DNA of 64,000 nt from Tepidanaerobacteraceae bacterium. GTDB lineage: Bacteria; Bacillota; Thermosediminibacteria; Thermosediminibacterales; Tepidanaerobacteraceae. The stretch covers positions 1 to 64,000 of the forward strand of contig JARRBK010000003.1 of assembly GCA_029982615.1 (NCBI GenBank), read 5' to 3'. The notes below the pieces were generated by a model. It searched no databases, was not told where the DNA came from, and was given only the letters and a program-made list of their open reading frames with translations. The stretch's first letter is position 1. Every line of letters begins with the position of its first letter. A program made the translations under genes and the position numbers. Below, one piece after another: positions 7,614 to 16,084 of the stretch.

Positions 7614-8816
7614 ATGAAAAAAGCGTGGACTGTCATGTGGTCTGTTTATTTAGCAAGCATAGTTGTAGTGATCAATCAATTCAAAGTTCCTCCAGTTATG
7701 CAAGTAATCATGAAGGAGCTTAATGTCGATCTGGCTATGGCCGGATGGCTTATGTCAATTTTTGCTCTTGCAGGAATTATACTGGCTATCCCGGCAGCTT
7801 TTATTCTGGGTAAGTTTGGCCCGAAAGCAAGCGGGCTGGTGGCATTAGGATGTACTATTTTGGGTTGTGCTATTGGTGGATTGGCATCAGGCTCGACAAT
7901 GTTATTATTTGCGCGCTGTATCGAAGGAATAGGTTTAGGTCTGATAGGCGTTGTGGCACCTGCTGTTATTGCAATGTGGTTTGATTCTCATGAAGTGGGG
8001 TTACCCATGGGGATTTGGGCGACATGGGTGCCGATAGGTAGCTCTATAATTTTTAATATAGCAACTCCGTTGGAGTCTCACTTCGGCTGGAGAGGCATAT
8101 GGTGGTTTGGAGCAATATTGGGATTAATAGCTTTTATCGTCTATAGCTTAAACGTAAGCAAACCAGACAATTGTGATAATAGTCAGAATTCAGATGGAAC
8201 TATATCTCCGCAAATCTCTTATGCAGAAGGATTTAAAAATTCTAAGGTATGGCTCCTAGCTGTATGTTTTGCAGGATTAATGTTTTGTGTTGGCAGCTTC
8301 AGTACGTGGGCGCCTGCGTACTTTAATCAAGATTTTGGAATCGATGTTAAGATTGCTAATTTTTATACCAGCTTAGTATTTATGATAAACATTTTTGGCA
8401 ATGTAACTGCTGGCTGGCTTTTGGGTAAAGTAAAGAATCGCAATGCAGTGTTGGTTGTGGCGGTCCTCTTATCAACCATACTGTATCCGATTGGTTTTAG
8501 GCTAAATTCTCCGAATAATATACTGCCTTATATTGTAGTACTGGGAGCGATTCCAGCTTTTATACCCACAACAATTTTTACACTGGCTCCTGAAAGCATG
8601 CCTACTCCAGAGCTGGGGGGTCTGGCTATGGGAATAGTGAATTTAGGGAGCAATTTTGGCTTTATGATAGGCCCTCCCATTGTTGGTAGTGTTGTAAAGT
8701 CAGGCGGTGAGTGGACTTCTGCAAGCTATCCAATATTAGTTGTTATGATTATAGCTCTGTTAGCTTCTTTGATTTTTTCAAAAATAAAAGTAAGTAGATT
8801 AAATATATCTGCCTAA
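7614..8816 (+). CDS. Major facilitator superfamily permease
   Basis: This 400-residue protein has about 12 hydrophobic segments in two halves separated by a polar loop near residue 190. It resembles the CynX/NarK-like part of the MFS. Start ATG 7614 follows a strong AAAGGAGGT at 7598-7606. In this operon it could import the acyloin or a related substrate, or export an acid product such as acetate; the substrate cannot be read from sequence. A small hairpin (8820-8825 with 8834-8839) lies between it and the next gene and has no T-run. Confidence 0.8.
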   Translation: MKKAWTVMWSVYLASIVVVINQFKVPPVMQVIMKELNVDLAMAGWLMSIFALAGIILAIPAAFILGKFGPKASGLVALGCTILGCAIGGLASGSTMLLFARCIEGIGLGLIGVVAPAVIAMWFDSHEVGLPMGIWATWVPIGSSIIFNIATPLESHFGWRGIWWFGAILGLIAFIVYSLNVSKPDNCDNSQNSDGTISPQISYAEGFKNSKVWLLAVCFAGLMFCVGSFSTWAPAYFNQDFGIDVKIANFYTSLVFMINIFGNVTAGWLLGKVKNRNAVLVVAVLLSTILYPIGFRLNSPNNILPYIVVLGAIPAFIPTTIFTLAPESMPTPELGGLAMGIVNLGSNFGFMIGPPIVGSVVKSGGEWTSASYPILVVMIIALLASLIFSKIKVSRLNISA

Positions 8817-8874
8817 TTTAGCTGCTACAATTTGCAGCTTTGAAATCCAAAATAATTTTAAAGGAGGAATTAAA

Positions 8875-9372
8875 ATGAAAAAACCTGTTTTTACGAAACT
8901 GCTTCAGATTTGTGTGGTAGTTGATGACCTTGATGCTTACATGAAAAGGTATAACGATGAATACGGAATAGGGCCGTGGATTGTTCTTAATTTTAATAAA
9001 GATACTGTAAGTGATATGAAGGTCAATGGAAAAAGAGTGGACTACTCTATGAAACTGGCATTATGTGACTTTTTCGACATCCAATGGGAGTTGATTCAAC
9101 CAACCGATGACAAGAGCATATATGCTGAATTTCTCAAAAAGAATGGGCCAGGGTTGCATCATGTGGCCTTTGAAACCCAGAGCTATGATCAAGCCATGAA
9201 GGATTTGGGTAGCCGGGGGTTCTACGAGATTCAGGGAGGAACCGATTCTGGCGGTATGCATTTTTCTTATGTTGACCTGACAAAAGACCTGGGCATGATT
9301 GTAGAACTTTATGATCGCCCTGATGATTTTGTTCCCCCACCACCCGAAAGAACTTACCCACCAAAAGAATAA
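8875..9372 (+). CDS. VOC-superfamily (glyoxalase/methylmalonyl-CoA epimerase-like) enzyme
   Basis: This 165-residue protein has two beta-alpha-beta-beta-beta modules of the vicinal oxygen chelate fold. Likely metal ligands are Q11, E72 (in QWELI), H96 (in GPGLHHVAFE) and E144 (in MIVELYDRP), the usual quartet. The GxGLHH(V/I)AFE motif recalls methylmalonyl-CoA epimerase, but no mutase or carboxylase is nearby. It ends in a Pro-rich tail. The strong AAAGGAGG start site and the terminator after it make it the last gene of the operon. It may isomerise or epimerise a hydroxyketone substrate; that is speculation. Confidence 0.75.
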   Translation: MKKPVFTKLLQICVVVDDLDAYMKRYNDEYGIGPWIVLNFNKDTVSDMKVNGKRVDYSMKLALCDFFDIQWELIQPTDDKSIYAEFLKKNGPGLHHVAFETQSYDQAMKDLGSRGFYEIQGGTDSGGMHFSYVDLTKDLGMIVELYDRPDDFVPPPPERTYPPKE

Positions 9373-9390
9373 CTTAAAAAATAATTAAGC

Positions 9391-9426
9391 ATAGGAGGCG
9401 GCGATTCGGACCGGCCTCCTATTTTT
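9391..9426 (+). terminator. Rho-independent terminator of the aco-AOR operon
   Basis: A perfect 9-bp stem (9391-9399 with 9414-9422) is followed by a short T-run (9422-9426). It closes the operon after the VOC gene and isolates the regulator gene downstream. Confidence 0.85.
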
Positions 9427-9492
9427 AGAATCGTTTATAATTAAGGATGAACTGATATTATAATGAAAGTAGCAGTTAAATCCATAAGTTTA

Positions 9493-9521
9493 TTGATTTT
9501 CAAAAGCATATATATTAAAAT
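9493..9521 (+). promoter_or_regulatory. Candidate sigma-A promoter of the AcoR-like gene
   Basis: TTGATT (9493-9498) and TAAAAT (9516-9521) are separated by 17 bp. The site lies after the operon terminator and 130 bp before the regulator start, so the activator would be made independently of the operon it controls. The region is AT-rich, so a chance match is possible. Confidence 0.45.
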
Positions 9522-9651
9522 TATTACTAAGAACATTAATGCAAATCTAAAAATATTACTATTTCAGCAATATCACAAAGCACAGACCTTGATTTTCAGT
9601 CTATCCTGACTCGTCAAGCTCGATAGAGCCATTAGGAGGGTGGATGTTCTT

Positions 9652-11631
9652 ATGAAATGGTCAAATGAACAAGAAACTTACATCAGGAGGGTTTACAAAG
9701 ACTGGGAGAACTTTATTACGTCAGGCAAAACTGAGGGACTGACGGTTCGGGCTGAAATACTGGAGTCATGGCAGCGATGTTATAGAATTGGGATTCCCCC
9801 TGATCTATGGGCATCCCCCACTGTATTCGATGATGATAGACTTCAACAAGAGAAAGATTTAAACCGCAACCTAATTGAGGCTGCGTCGCCTTTAGTGAAA
9901 GAAATTAGTGGCCTATTGTATGGAACGGGTCAGGTAATAGTATTGTGCGATGCCAAGACTATAGTTCTTGAAATAGCAGGTGACACTATCGCCCTTCGGG
10001 ATGCAGCTAATGTAAATTTGTTGCCAGGCAGCGGTATAGGTGAACCGTATCACGGCACGACTGGAGTGGCTCTTGCTATGGCGAAAAGGGGCCCCGCTAC
10101 GATTCTGGCTACTGAACATTATTGCACCGGTCCTAAGGATTGGGCATGTGTAGCAACCCCAATTATGAATATAAACTCAAAAGATGTGGTGGGTGTATTA
10201 GCACTTACTGGGCGATATATGGATATGAATAAACACAGCCTCGGTTTAATTATTTCAGCAGCTAAAGCCATTGAAAACCGTCTCCTTGAACAGCATATGC
10301 GGCATCGGAATATTTTATTAAATGCATTCATGGAGAGCGTGTTGCGAAAGGCAGCAGACGTGATAATAGCTATAGATGTTAATGGCGATGTTGTCAGTGC
10401 TTCAAACCAAAGCCATCCTGTGCTTTTTGCCATGTCGCAAAGCTTAAAGTTGCTTCCGCCTTTAGAACAAATAATCAAGCAAATTCTTATAACCCCCTCA
10501 TTAGCCAGCAACCGGATTGATAGCATTGAAATTTCCATTGGAAAAAAATATACCGTTACCTATAATCCGGTTTTCAAAAATCAAACTTTGTGCGGCATAT
10601 TGCTAAATGTTTACGGCAATAGCACAAGTTCTAATATTGTTAATGGATCCAACATTTGCCCACCATCAGCAAAACGGGAGCTAAACCATCCGAACTTATG
10701 CATTGAACTGGTAGGGAATTCACCGGCTTTTACCAGTGTAATTGATATGGCAAAACGCGCTGCGTCCAGTGATTCCAGCGTTCTCATTCAGGGGGAAACA
10801 GGTGTGGGTAAGGAAGGAATAGCTAGGACTATTCACCTATCAAGTCACAGGGCCCGAGGTCCCTTCATCGCCGTTAACTGTGGTGGCCTCCCGAGGGATT
10901 TGATTGCAGGGGAATTGTTCGGTTATGCACCGGGAGCCTTTACCGGCGCATCATCTCATGGGAAAATGGGAAAGTTTGAAGCAGCGAGTGGAGGCACGCT
11001 GTTTTTAGATGAGATAGGTGAACTTTCGTTAGAGGCTCAGGCATATTTGCTCAGGGTGCTGGAAGAAAAAGAAATTGTCCGCTTAGGGAGCAACAAGCCT
11101 GTATCTATCGATGTAAGGGTTATTTCAGCTACTAACCGCGACCTTTTGCAGCTCATTCGAGAGGGGCGTTTTCGCGAGGATTTATATTTCCGCCTGAACG
11201 TGATCGAAATAAATGTTCCTCCGCTGCGCGAGCGCATTGAAGATTTGCCTGACCTGATTGCCCATTTCATGTCTAAATATGGAATGAATGGGAGGGCTAT
11301 AAGGAAAGAAACGATACAGGCCCTTTCGCTTTATCCGTGGCCGGGTAATATACGTGAGCTTAGGAATGTGGTCCAAAGAGCTGTAACTATGGGATGGGAC
11401 GTGGAGGAAACTTTATTAAAATATGTAGAACCATACATAAGAGATGCTGCACCTGCCTGTGGGCAGAAAAAACCGCTGGAAATAGACCCGATTATTCAGG
11501 CTTTGCAGGATTATGATGGAAATGTTACTCAGGCAGCCCGCAAACTTGGAGTGGCTCGCAGTACCATCTACCGTCATCTTAAGAAGAATAAGGTTAAGTT
11601 TAACCGTAACATTGAGCATGAGTATAATTAA
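9652..11631 (+). CDS. acoR: Sigma-54-dependent transcriptional activator, AcoR-like
   Basis: This 659-residue enhancer-binding protein has an N-terminal GAF-type sensor region (about 60-230), a second poorly defined region, an AAA+ domain with Walker A GETGVGKE (381-388), the sigma-54 contact loop GAFTGA (428-433), Walker B in FLDEIGE, and a C-terminal Fis-type helix-turn-helix at about 622-644. The intact GAFTGA loop means it should activate sigma-54 polymerase. A GTG at 9640 overlaps the SD site AGGAGGG, so ATG 9652 is preferred. Its obvious target is the promoter at 499-514. The inducer would be sensed by the GAF region. Confidence 0.88.
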   Translation: MKWSNEQETYIRRVYKDWENFITSGKTEGLTVRAEILESWQRCYRIGIPPDLWASPTVFDDDRLQQEKDLNRNLIEAASPLVKEISGLLYGTGQVIVLCDAKTIVLEIAGDTIALRDAANVNLLPGSGIGEPYHGTTGVALAMAKRGPATILATEHYCTGPKDWACVATPIMNINSKDVVGVLALTGRYMDMNKHSLGLIISAAKAIENRLLEQHMRHRNILLNAFMESVLRKAADVIIAIDVNGDVVSASNQSHPVLFAMSQSLKLLPPLEQIIKQILITPSLASNRIDSIEISIGKKYTVTYNPVFKNQTLCGILLNVYGNSTSSNIVNGSNICPPSAKRELNHPNLCIELVGNSPAFTSVIDMAKRAASSDSSVLIQGETGVGKEGIARTIHLSSHRARGPFIAVNCGGLPRDLIAGELFGYAPGAFTGASSHGKMGKFEAASGGTLFLDEIGELSLEAQAYLLRVLEEKEIVRLGSNKPVSIDVRVISATNRDLLQLIREGRFREDLYFRLNVIEINVPPLRERIEDLPDLIAHFMSKYGMNGRAIRKETIQALSLYPWPGNIRELRNVVQRAVTMGWDVEETLLKYVEPYIRDAAPACGQKKPLEIDPIIQALQDYDGNVTQAARKLGVARSTIYRHLKKNKVKFNRNIEHEYN

Positions 11632-11699
11632 TCAGCAGACATATTGACAAAATAACTCTGTTTACTTGGCACCGGAATGCGGGTGAATACAATGGATAA

Positions 11700-11739
11700 A
11701 TCCAAAGGCGGTTGTAATACTAGATAACCGTCTTTGGAT
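11700..11739. terminator. Hairpin between convergent acoR and transglutaminase genes
   Basis: A 14-bp stem pairs 11700-11713 with 11726-11739 (one G-T wobble). It sits between two convergent genes, as bidirectional terminators do, but no clear T-run follows on either strand, so termination is likely rather than certain. Confidence 0.55.
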
Positions 11740-11764
11740 TATAATAAACCTTGAAAAACAAATA

Positions 11765-13120
11765 TTATATCTCATGTATATCAATTATCTCCATCATAGA
11801 TTCAAAATCATCGGAGTAGACATTTCCATCTGCGTATTCTATTTCTCCCACCTGGTTGTCGTAGGGGTCGGAACGCAGGAATGCCTTTTTCGGCGTAAAT
11901 TCCTGCTGAAATTCGGAGTTAGCTGGCATTCTGAAGGGGTCGATGTTTCCAAAATAGAAATCCCACACCTCACTACTGCCCTTTCTCAGCGCGCCTGCGC
12001 CGAAGGACGGATCTGCATACAGCCAGCCGTAGGGCTCTACATAAAATTGGGCCCAGTCGTGGCAGCCGATACGGTGGGGGTTGACATAGAGGCCCGACTG
12101 CCATTTTGCGGGGACGCCGGCAATCCTGCACAGAGTTATGAAAAGCAGGGCTTGGACGCCGCAGTCGCCCTTTAGATTCAGTGCTGCATATTCGGAGATA
12201 TTTAGTATTGTGGAATACGACCTTACATAAGAATATTTTACATTTAAGGTTATATAATCGTATATCATTCTTGCTTTTTTCAGAGGATTTTTTTCGCATC
12301 CCACAATTTTGGCTGCAAGGTTTTTTAGATATGGCGTAAAGGCAATATGCGGCAGCAGTTCATCGGTATAAAAATCTGGCTGGAGAGCTTTTACTTCATT
12401 GTAGTCTAACTTGGTATAGCTCACATGGTTTTCATACGAATATTCCACGGTGAATACATCGCCGCCTTTAAGATTTTCTTCAAAATAAACTGTCCTTGCC
12501 GGATGGTATTCGGGGGAAATAAAGGCGGGTTCGTGGGATGTACTTAATATTTTGATATTTTTAATTCCTTTTTCGGCGGTGGGTATGGGAAGGTAAACTC
12601 TGACGGTTTCCCCTACCCTTTCGGCTTCTTTTTTAAGTTTTACGCCAGTTTTTACATGTATGTAATATGATTTTTGACCTTGTTCAATGATATTTTTAAC
12701 GGTGGCATTCAGGATGTCCGATTCTTTATCGGAGTTTTCGTCGGAATTAATCAGCCGGCCCTTAATTTTCGGCAGGGTCTTTTTTATGTTTTCCAGAAAT
12801 CTCCGGTGGAACATCAATTTGCCGTTTACAAAAGCCCAGTCGGCATACCCTTCGTCTTTTAAAGATTCCAGCTCTTCCCGGGTAAAGTCCTTTATTTCGG
12901 AAGCGGCAAGCTTTAAGGCTTCTTCAAATGGGTATATGTATTCAGTTTCGAGCCTTTTTAGCCTTTCCTTTTCAAAAATCAGCCTGTCTTTCAGCATATT
13001 TCCGATATTCTTTTTTAGTTTCAAGTCGATAAGCCTGCGGGCACCCTCAAAATCACCGTAAGTTACGAGGTTTTGGATGTCTTCCGGTAGATTTACAGCC
13101 AGTGACTCGATGTTGAGCAC
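11765..13120 (-). CDS. Transglutaminase-like (cysteine protease fold) protein
   Basis: This 451-residue protein has a helical, charged N-terminal half and a transglutaminase-core domain in the C-terminal half. The Cys-His-Asp triad is visible as LKGDCGVQ, CHDWAQF and LYADPSF in the usual order. No signal peptide is seen, so it appears cytoplasmic. The frame stays open for 30 codons upstream, but AAAGGA at 13128-13133 points to GTG 13120, and the family-like MLNIESL start fits. It is a stand-alone gene, convergent with acoR. Proteins of this type often act as proteases or peptidases; the substrate is unknown. Confidence 0.75.
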   Translation of the reverse strand: MLNIESLAVNLPEDIQNLVTYGDFEGARRLIDLKLKKNIGNMLKDRLIFEKERLKRLETEYIYPFEEALKLAASEIKDFTREELESLKDEGYADWAFVNGKLMFHRRFLENIKKTLPKIKGRLINSDENSDKESDILNATVKNIIEQGQKSYYIHVKTGVKLKKEAERVGETVRVYLPIPTAEKGIKNIKILSTSHEPAFISPEYHPARTVYFEENLKGGDVFTVEYSYENHVSYTKLDYNEVKALQPDFYTDELLPHIAFTPYLKNLAAKIVGCEKNPLKKARMIYDYITLNVKYSYVRSYSTILNISEYAALNLKGDCGVQALLFITLCRIAGVPAKWQSGLYVNPHRIGCHDWAQFYVEPYGWLYADPSFGAGALRKGSSEVWDFYFGNIDPFRMPANSEFQQEFTPKKAFLRSDPYDNQVGEIEYADGNVYSDDFESMMEIIDIHEI

Positions 13121-13281
13121 ATTATCATCCTTTCTATTTATAATTTGTTTGCCGGATTTATTAAAAAGTTTTAATTGGTTTATTCTACATAAAGGAATAT
13201 TTTCCTGCATAAAAATATATATAAGGCATAGTTATACATGTGTATAAAATATTGTGCTCGGCATTTTAGAAGTTGCTGCTA

Positions 13282-13310
13282 TTGTGCTGGGATGGTTTTT
13301 CTGTTACAAT
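13282..13310 (+). promoter_or_regulatory. Candidate sigma-A promoter of the DEAD-box helicase gene
   Basis: TTGTGC (13282-13287) and TACAAT (13305-13310) are 17 bp apart. They lie about 115 bases before the helicase start, which would give a leader of roughly 110 nt. Long leaders are common for cold-shock RNA helicases. No clear fold was seen in the leader. Confidence 0.5.
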
Positions 13311-13426
13311 TAATCAGCGGTGTGTGTATAAAAACATGTTTGGCTGTAATTTTTTGCTTTATGTAGTGAAAATACATTGCAGAAAAAAGTTTTAAAGACC
13401 GCTCGAGAAAATGAAAGGGGCAACAT

Positions 13427-14998
13427 ATGATACAAACAAAATTTGAAAATCTGGACATATCGAAGGAAATACAAAAAGCCATTGACGAAATGGGGTTTGA
13501 GGAGGCTACTCCCATTCAGGCTCAAGCCATACCGCATATTTACAATGGCGAGGACATCATAGGGCAGGCCCAAACCGGCACCGGCAAAACGGCAGCTTTT
13601 GGGATTCCACTGCTGGACAGGATAGACCCGGGGAATAAAAAAGTCCAGGCAGTCATCCTGACCCCTACCCGGGAACTTGCCATTCAGGTGTCTGAAGAAT
13701 TGAAGGCACTTTCTAAATACAAGCAGGGCATTGATATTTTGCCTGTTTATGGCGGACAGCCTATAGAAAGGCAAATCAGGGCGTTACAAAAAGGTGTTCG
13801 TGTAATTATCGGCACTCCGGGCCGGGTCATAGACCACATGAGGCGGCGCACCTTAAAAATGAATCAGGTCAGGGTGGTAGTGCTGGATGAAGCGGACGAA
13901 ATGCTGGATATGGGGTTCAGGGAGGATATAGAGAAAATTTTACAGGATATGCCCTGCGATAGGCAAACCCTCTTGTTTTCCGCTACAATGCCCGGGCCCA
14001 TTATGGAATTGGCGAAGAAATATCAGAAAAACCCGAGATTTATTAAAGTGGTTCACAAAGAACTGACGGTTCCCAGCATCGAACAGTTTTACGTAGAAAC
14101 CAAAGAAAAATCGAAATTGGAAGCCCTAACCCGTTTAATTGATTTTTATAATCCTAATCTGTCCTTGGTTTTTTGCAATACCAAAAAGAAAGTAGATGAG
14201 CTTTTACTGCAGCTTCAGGCCAGGGGATACTTGGCAGAGGGGCTCCATGGAGATTTATCCCAATCCCAGCGGGACAGGGCCATGGAAAAATTCAGGAACG
14301 GTTCCATAGATATACTGGTGGCTACAGATGTGGCTGCGAGAGGTCTCGATGTAAGTGGAGTAGATGCAGTTTTTAATTATGATATACCTCAAAACGAAGA
14401 ATATTATGTGCACAGGATAGGCAGGACAGGCAGGGCTGGAAGGCAGGGGAGAGCTTTCAGCTTAGTGGTGGGAAGGGATATTTACAAATTGAGAGACATT
14501 CAAGAATACACTGGGACTAAAATTGTTCGAAAAGACATACCTTCCCTTTCTGATATAGAAGAGACTAGGGCGAATTCATTGCTGAAAAAAGTAAAAAAAG
14601 TTGTAGAGGAAGGCGGCTTAGGGAAATATATGGAATTGATAGAGAAATTGATAGAAGAGGAATATACTTCTATGGATTTGGCCGCTGCCCTCCTCAAGAT
14701 GATGCTTGGAAAGGAGGAAAATGATAGTAAGGAAGAAGATTTTGAGAATCCAGGAGATGGCCGGGATATGGTGAGGCTTTTTATAAATATAGGCAGAAAT
14801 CAAAAGATAAGACCAGGGGATATCGTTGGTACCATTGCAGGGGAAACGGGTATGCCGGGCGAGTTGATCGGTACCATTGATATATACGATAAATTCACTT
14901 TTGTGGAAGTGCCTAAAAGATACGCAAAAGATGTACTTTGCAACATGAAGAACAATCAGATAAAAGGCAGAAAAATCAACATTGAACATGCCAGGTAA
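13427..14998 (+). CDS. ATP-dependent DEAD-box RNA helicase with DbpA-type RNA-binding domain
   Basis: This 523-residue helicase unwinds structured RNA, typically in ribosome assembly or mRNA turnover. The Q-motif region is near 24-32, motif I AQTGTGKT at 48-55, DEAD at 154-157, a SAT motif in LLFSATMP, and HRIGRTGRAGR in the second RecA domain. The C terminus (about 445-523) is a DbpA/CsdA-type RNA-binding domain. The SD AAAGGGG precedes ATG 13427. It resembles DeaD/CsdA/CshA, and I do not choose between these names. Confidence 0.9.
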   Translation: MIQTKFENLDISKEIQKAIDEMGFEEATPIQAQAIPHIYNGEDIIGQAQTGTGKTAAFGIPLLDRIDPGNKKVQAVILTPTRELAIQVSEELKALSKYKQGIDILPVYGGQPIERQIRALQKGVRVIIGTPGRVIDHMRRRTLKMNQVRVVVLDEADEMLDMGFREDIEKILQDMPCDRQTLLFSATMPGPIMELAKKYQKNPRFIKVVHKELTVPSIEQFYVETKEKSKLEALTRLIDFYNPNLSLVFCNTKKKVDELLLQLQARGYLAEGLHGDLSQSQRDRAMEKFRNGSIDILVATDVAARGLDVSGVDAVFNYDIPQNEEYYVHRIGRTGRAGRQGRAFSLVVGRDIYKLRDIQEYTGTKIVRKDIPSLSDIEETRANSLLKKVKKVVEEGGLGKYMELIEKLIEEEYTSMDLAAALLKMMLGKEENDSKEEDFENPGDGRDMVRLFINIGRNQKIRPGDIVGTIAGETGMPGELIGTIDIYDKFTFVEVPKRYAKDVLCNMKNNQIKGRKINIEHAR

Positions 14999-15019
14999 TA
15001 TAATCTTGGAAAGTGGACT

Positions 15020-15053
15020 TAAAAAAGCGGGGAGCCGTATGTTGCTCCCCGCT
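15020..15053 (-). terminator. Rho-independent terminator of the aldolase gene
   Basis: A perfect 10-bp GC-rich stem (15026-15035 with 15044-15053) is followed, on the minus strand, by a T-run covering 15021-15026. It terminates the minus-strand aldolase transcript and may also stop the convergent helicase transcript, although no T-run is present on the plus side. Confidence 0.85.
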
Positions 15054-15068
15054 TCGGGTATAGATTAT

Positions 15069-15998
15069 CTATGCTTTTCCGTCACAGCCCAGCACGTTTT
15101 TAATTTTATGCCGCACCATTTCCTTTATGGCATCCCGGGCCACGCCCAGATATTTCCTCGGATCAAATTCTGATGGATTTTCTGCTAAATATTTCCTAAC
15201 CGATGCGGTCATGGCAAGGCGTAAATCGGTATCTATATTTATCTTGCAAACTCCCATCCCCGCAGCTTTCTTGAGCATTTCTTCGGGGACTCCCTTTGCT
15301 CCGGGGATGCTTCCGCCGTACTGGTTGCAGGCCTCCACAAATTCCGGCAGGACACTTGAAGCTCCGTGGAGCACCAAAGGAAAACCGGGGAGCATTTTCG
15401 TCAATTTTTCCAGGCGTTCAAAATCCAGTTTCGGTTCGCCCTTGAACTTATATGCGCCGTGGCTGGTGCCGATGGCTACCGCCAGCGAGTCTACGCCGGT
15501 CCTTTCCACGAATTCCACGGCCTGGTCAGGGTCGGTGAAGGTGGCTTCCCTTTCGGAAACGTTTACATTGTCTTCTATACCTGCCAGTTTTCCGAGCTCT
15601 GCCTCAACTACCACGCCTCTTTCGTGAGCGTATTCCACGACTTTTTTGGTAATGGCTATATTTTCCTCAAAGGGGTGCTTGGAACCGTCGATCATGACCG
15701 AGGTGAAACCGTCGTCCACACAGGCTTTGCAGATTTCGAAATTTTCGCCGTGGTCCAGGTGCAGCACTATGGGAAGCCCCGTGTCTTCAACGGCTGCTTC
15801 CACCAGTTTCTTTAGGTATACGGGCTTTGCGTATTTTCTAGCGCCGGCCGATACCTGCAGGATTAATGGGGCTTTTTCTTCTTTTGCCGCTTCCACAATG
15901 CCCTGGATGATTTCCATATTGTTTACATTGAAGGCGCCCACGGCATACCCGCCTTCATAAGCTTTTCGAAACATTTCTTTGGATGTTACCAAAGGCAT
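15069..15998 (-). CDS. fba: Class II fructose-bisphosphate aldolase
   Basis: This 309-residue zinc enzyme splits fructose-1,6-bisphosphate into two triose phosphates in glycolysis, or condenses them in gluconeogenesis. The zinc-binding HLDHGENFE lies near residue 80, followed by VMIDGSKHPFEENI; VLHGASSVL and NIDTDLRLA in the C-terminal half are family phosphate-binding stretches. GGGAGG just upstream selects ATG 15998, giving MPLVTSKEM, the normal class II start. It lies 87 bases downstream of the aminotransferase gene on the same strand with no terminator in between, so co-transcription is possible. Confidence 0.93.
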   Translation of the reverse strand: MPLVTSKEMFRKAYEGGYAVGAFNVNNMEIIQGIVEAAKEEKAPLILQVSAGARKYAKPVYLKKLVEAAVEDTGLPIVLHLDHGENFEICKACVDDGFTSVMIDGSKHPFEENIAITKKVVEYAHERGVVVEAELGKLAGIEDNVNVSEREATFTDPDQAVEFVERTGVDSLAVAIGTSHGAYKFKGEPKLDFERLEKLTKMLPGFPLVLHGASSVLPEFVEACNQYGGSIPGAKGVPEEMLKKAAGMGVCKINIDTDLRLAMTASVRKYLAENPSEFDPRKYLGVARDAIKEMVRHKIKNVLGCDGKA

Positions 15999-16084
15999 GA
16001 CAAAACCTCCCAATTTTATTTTAAGACGCCAGTTATAAGTATATTACAAAAAACTTGAAAAGGAAAGATAAAAATAAAACAGTT

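Noticed and set aside
8820-8839. Terminator between the MFS and VOC genes
   Set aside because: The stem is only 6 bp and there is no T-run, so the genes are treated as one operon.
11667-11680. A second sigma-54-like site (TGGCAC followed by TGC)
   Set aside because: The GG-GC distance is 11 instead of 12 bp, and the site points into the 3' end of a convergent gene.
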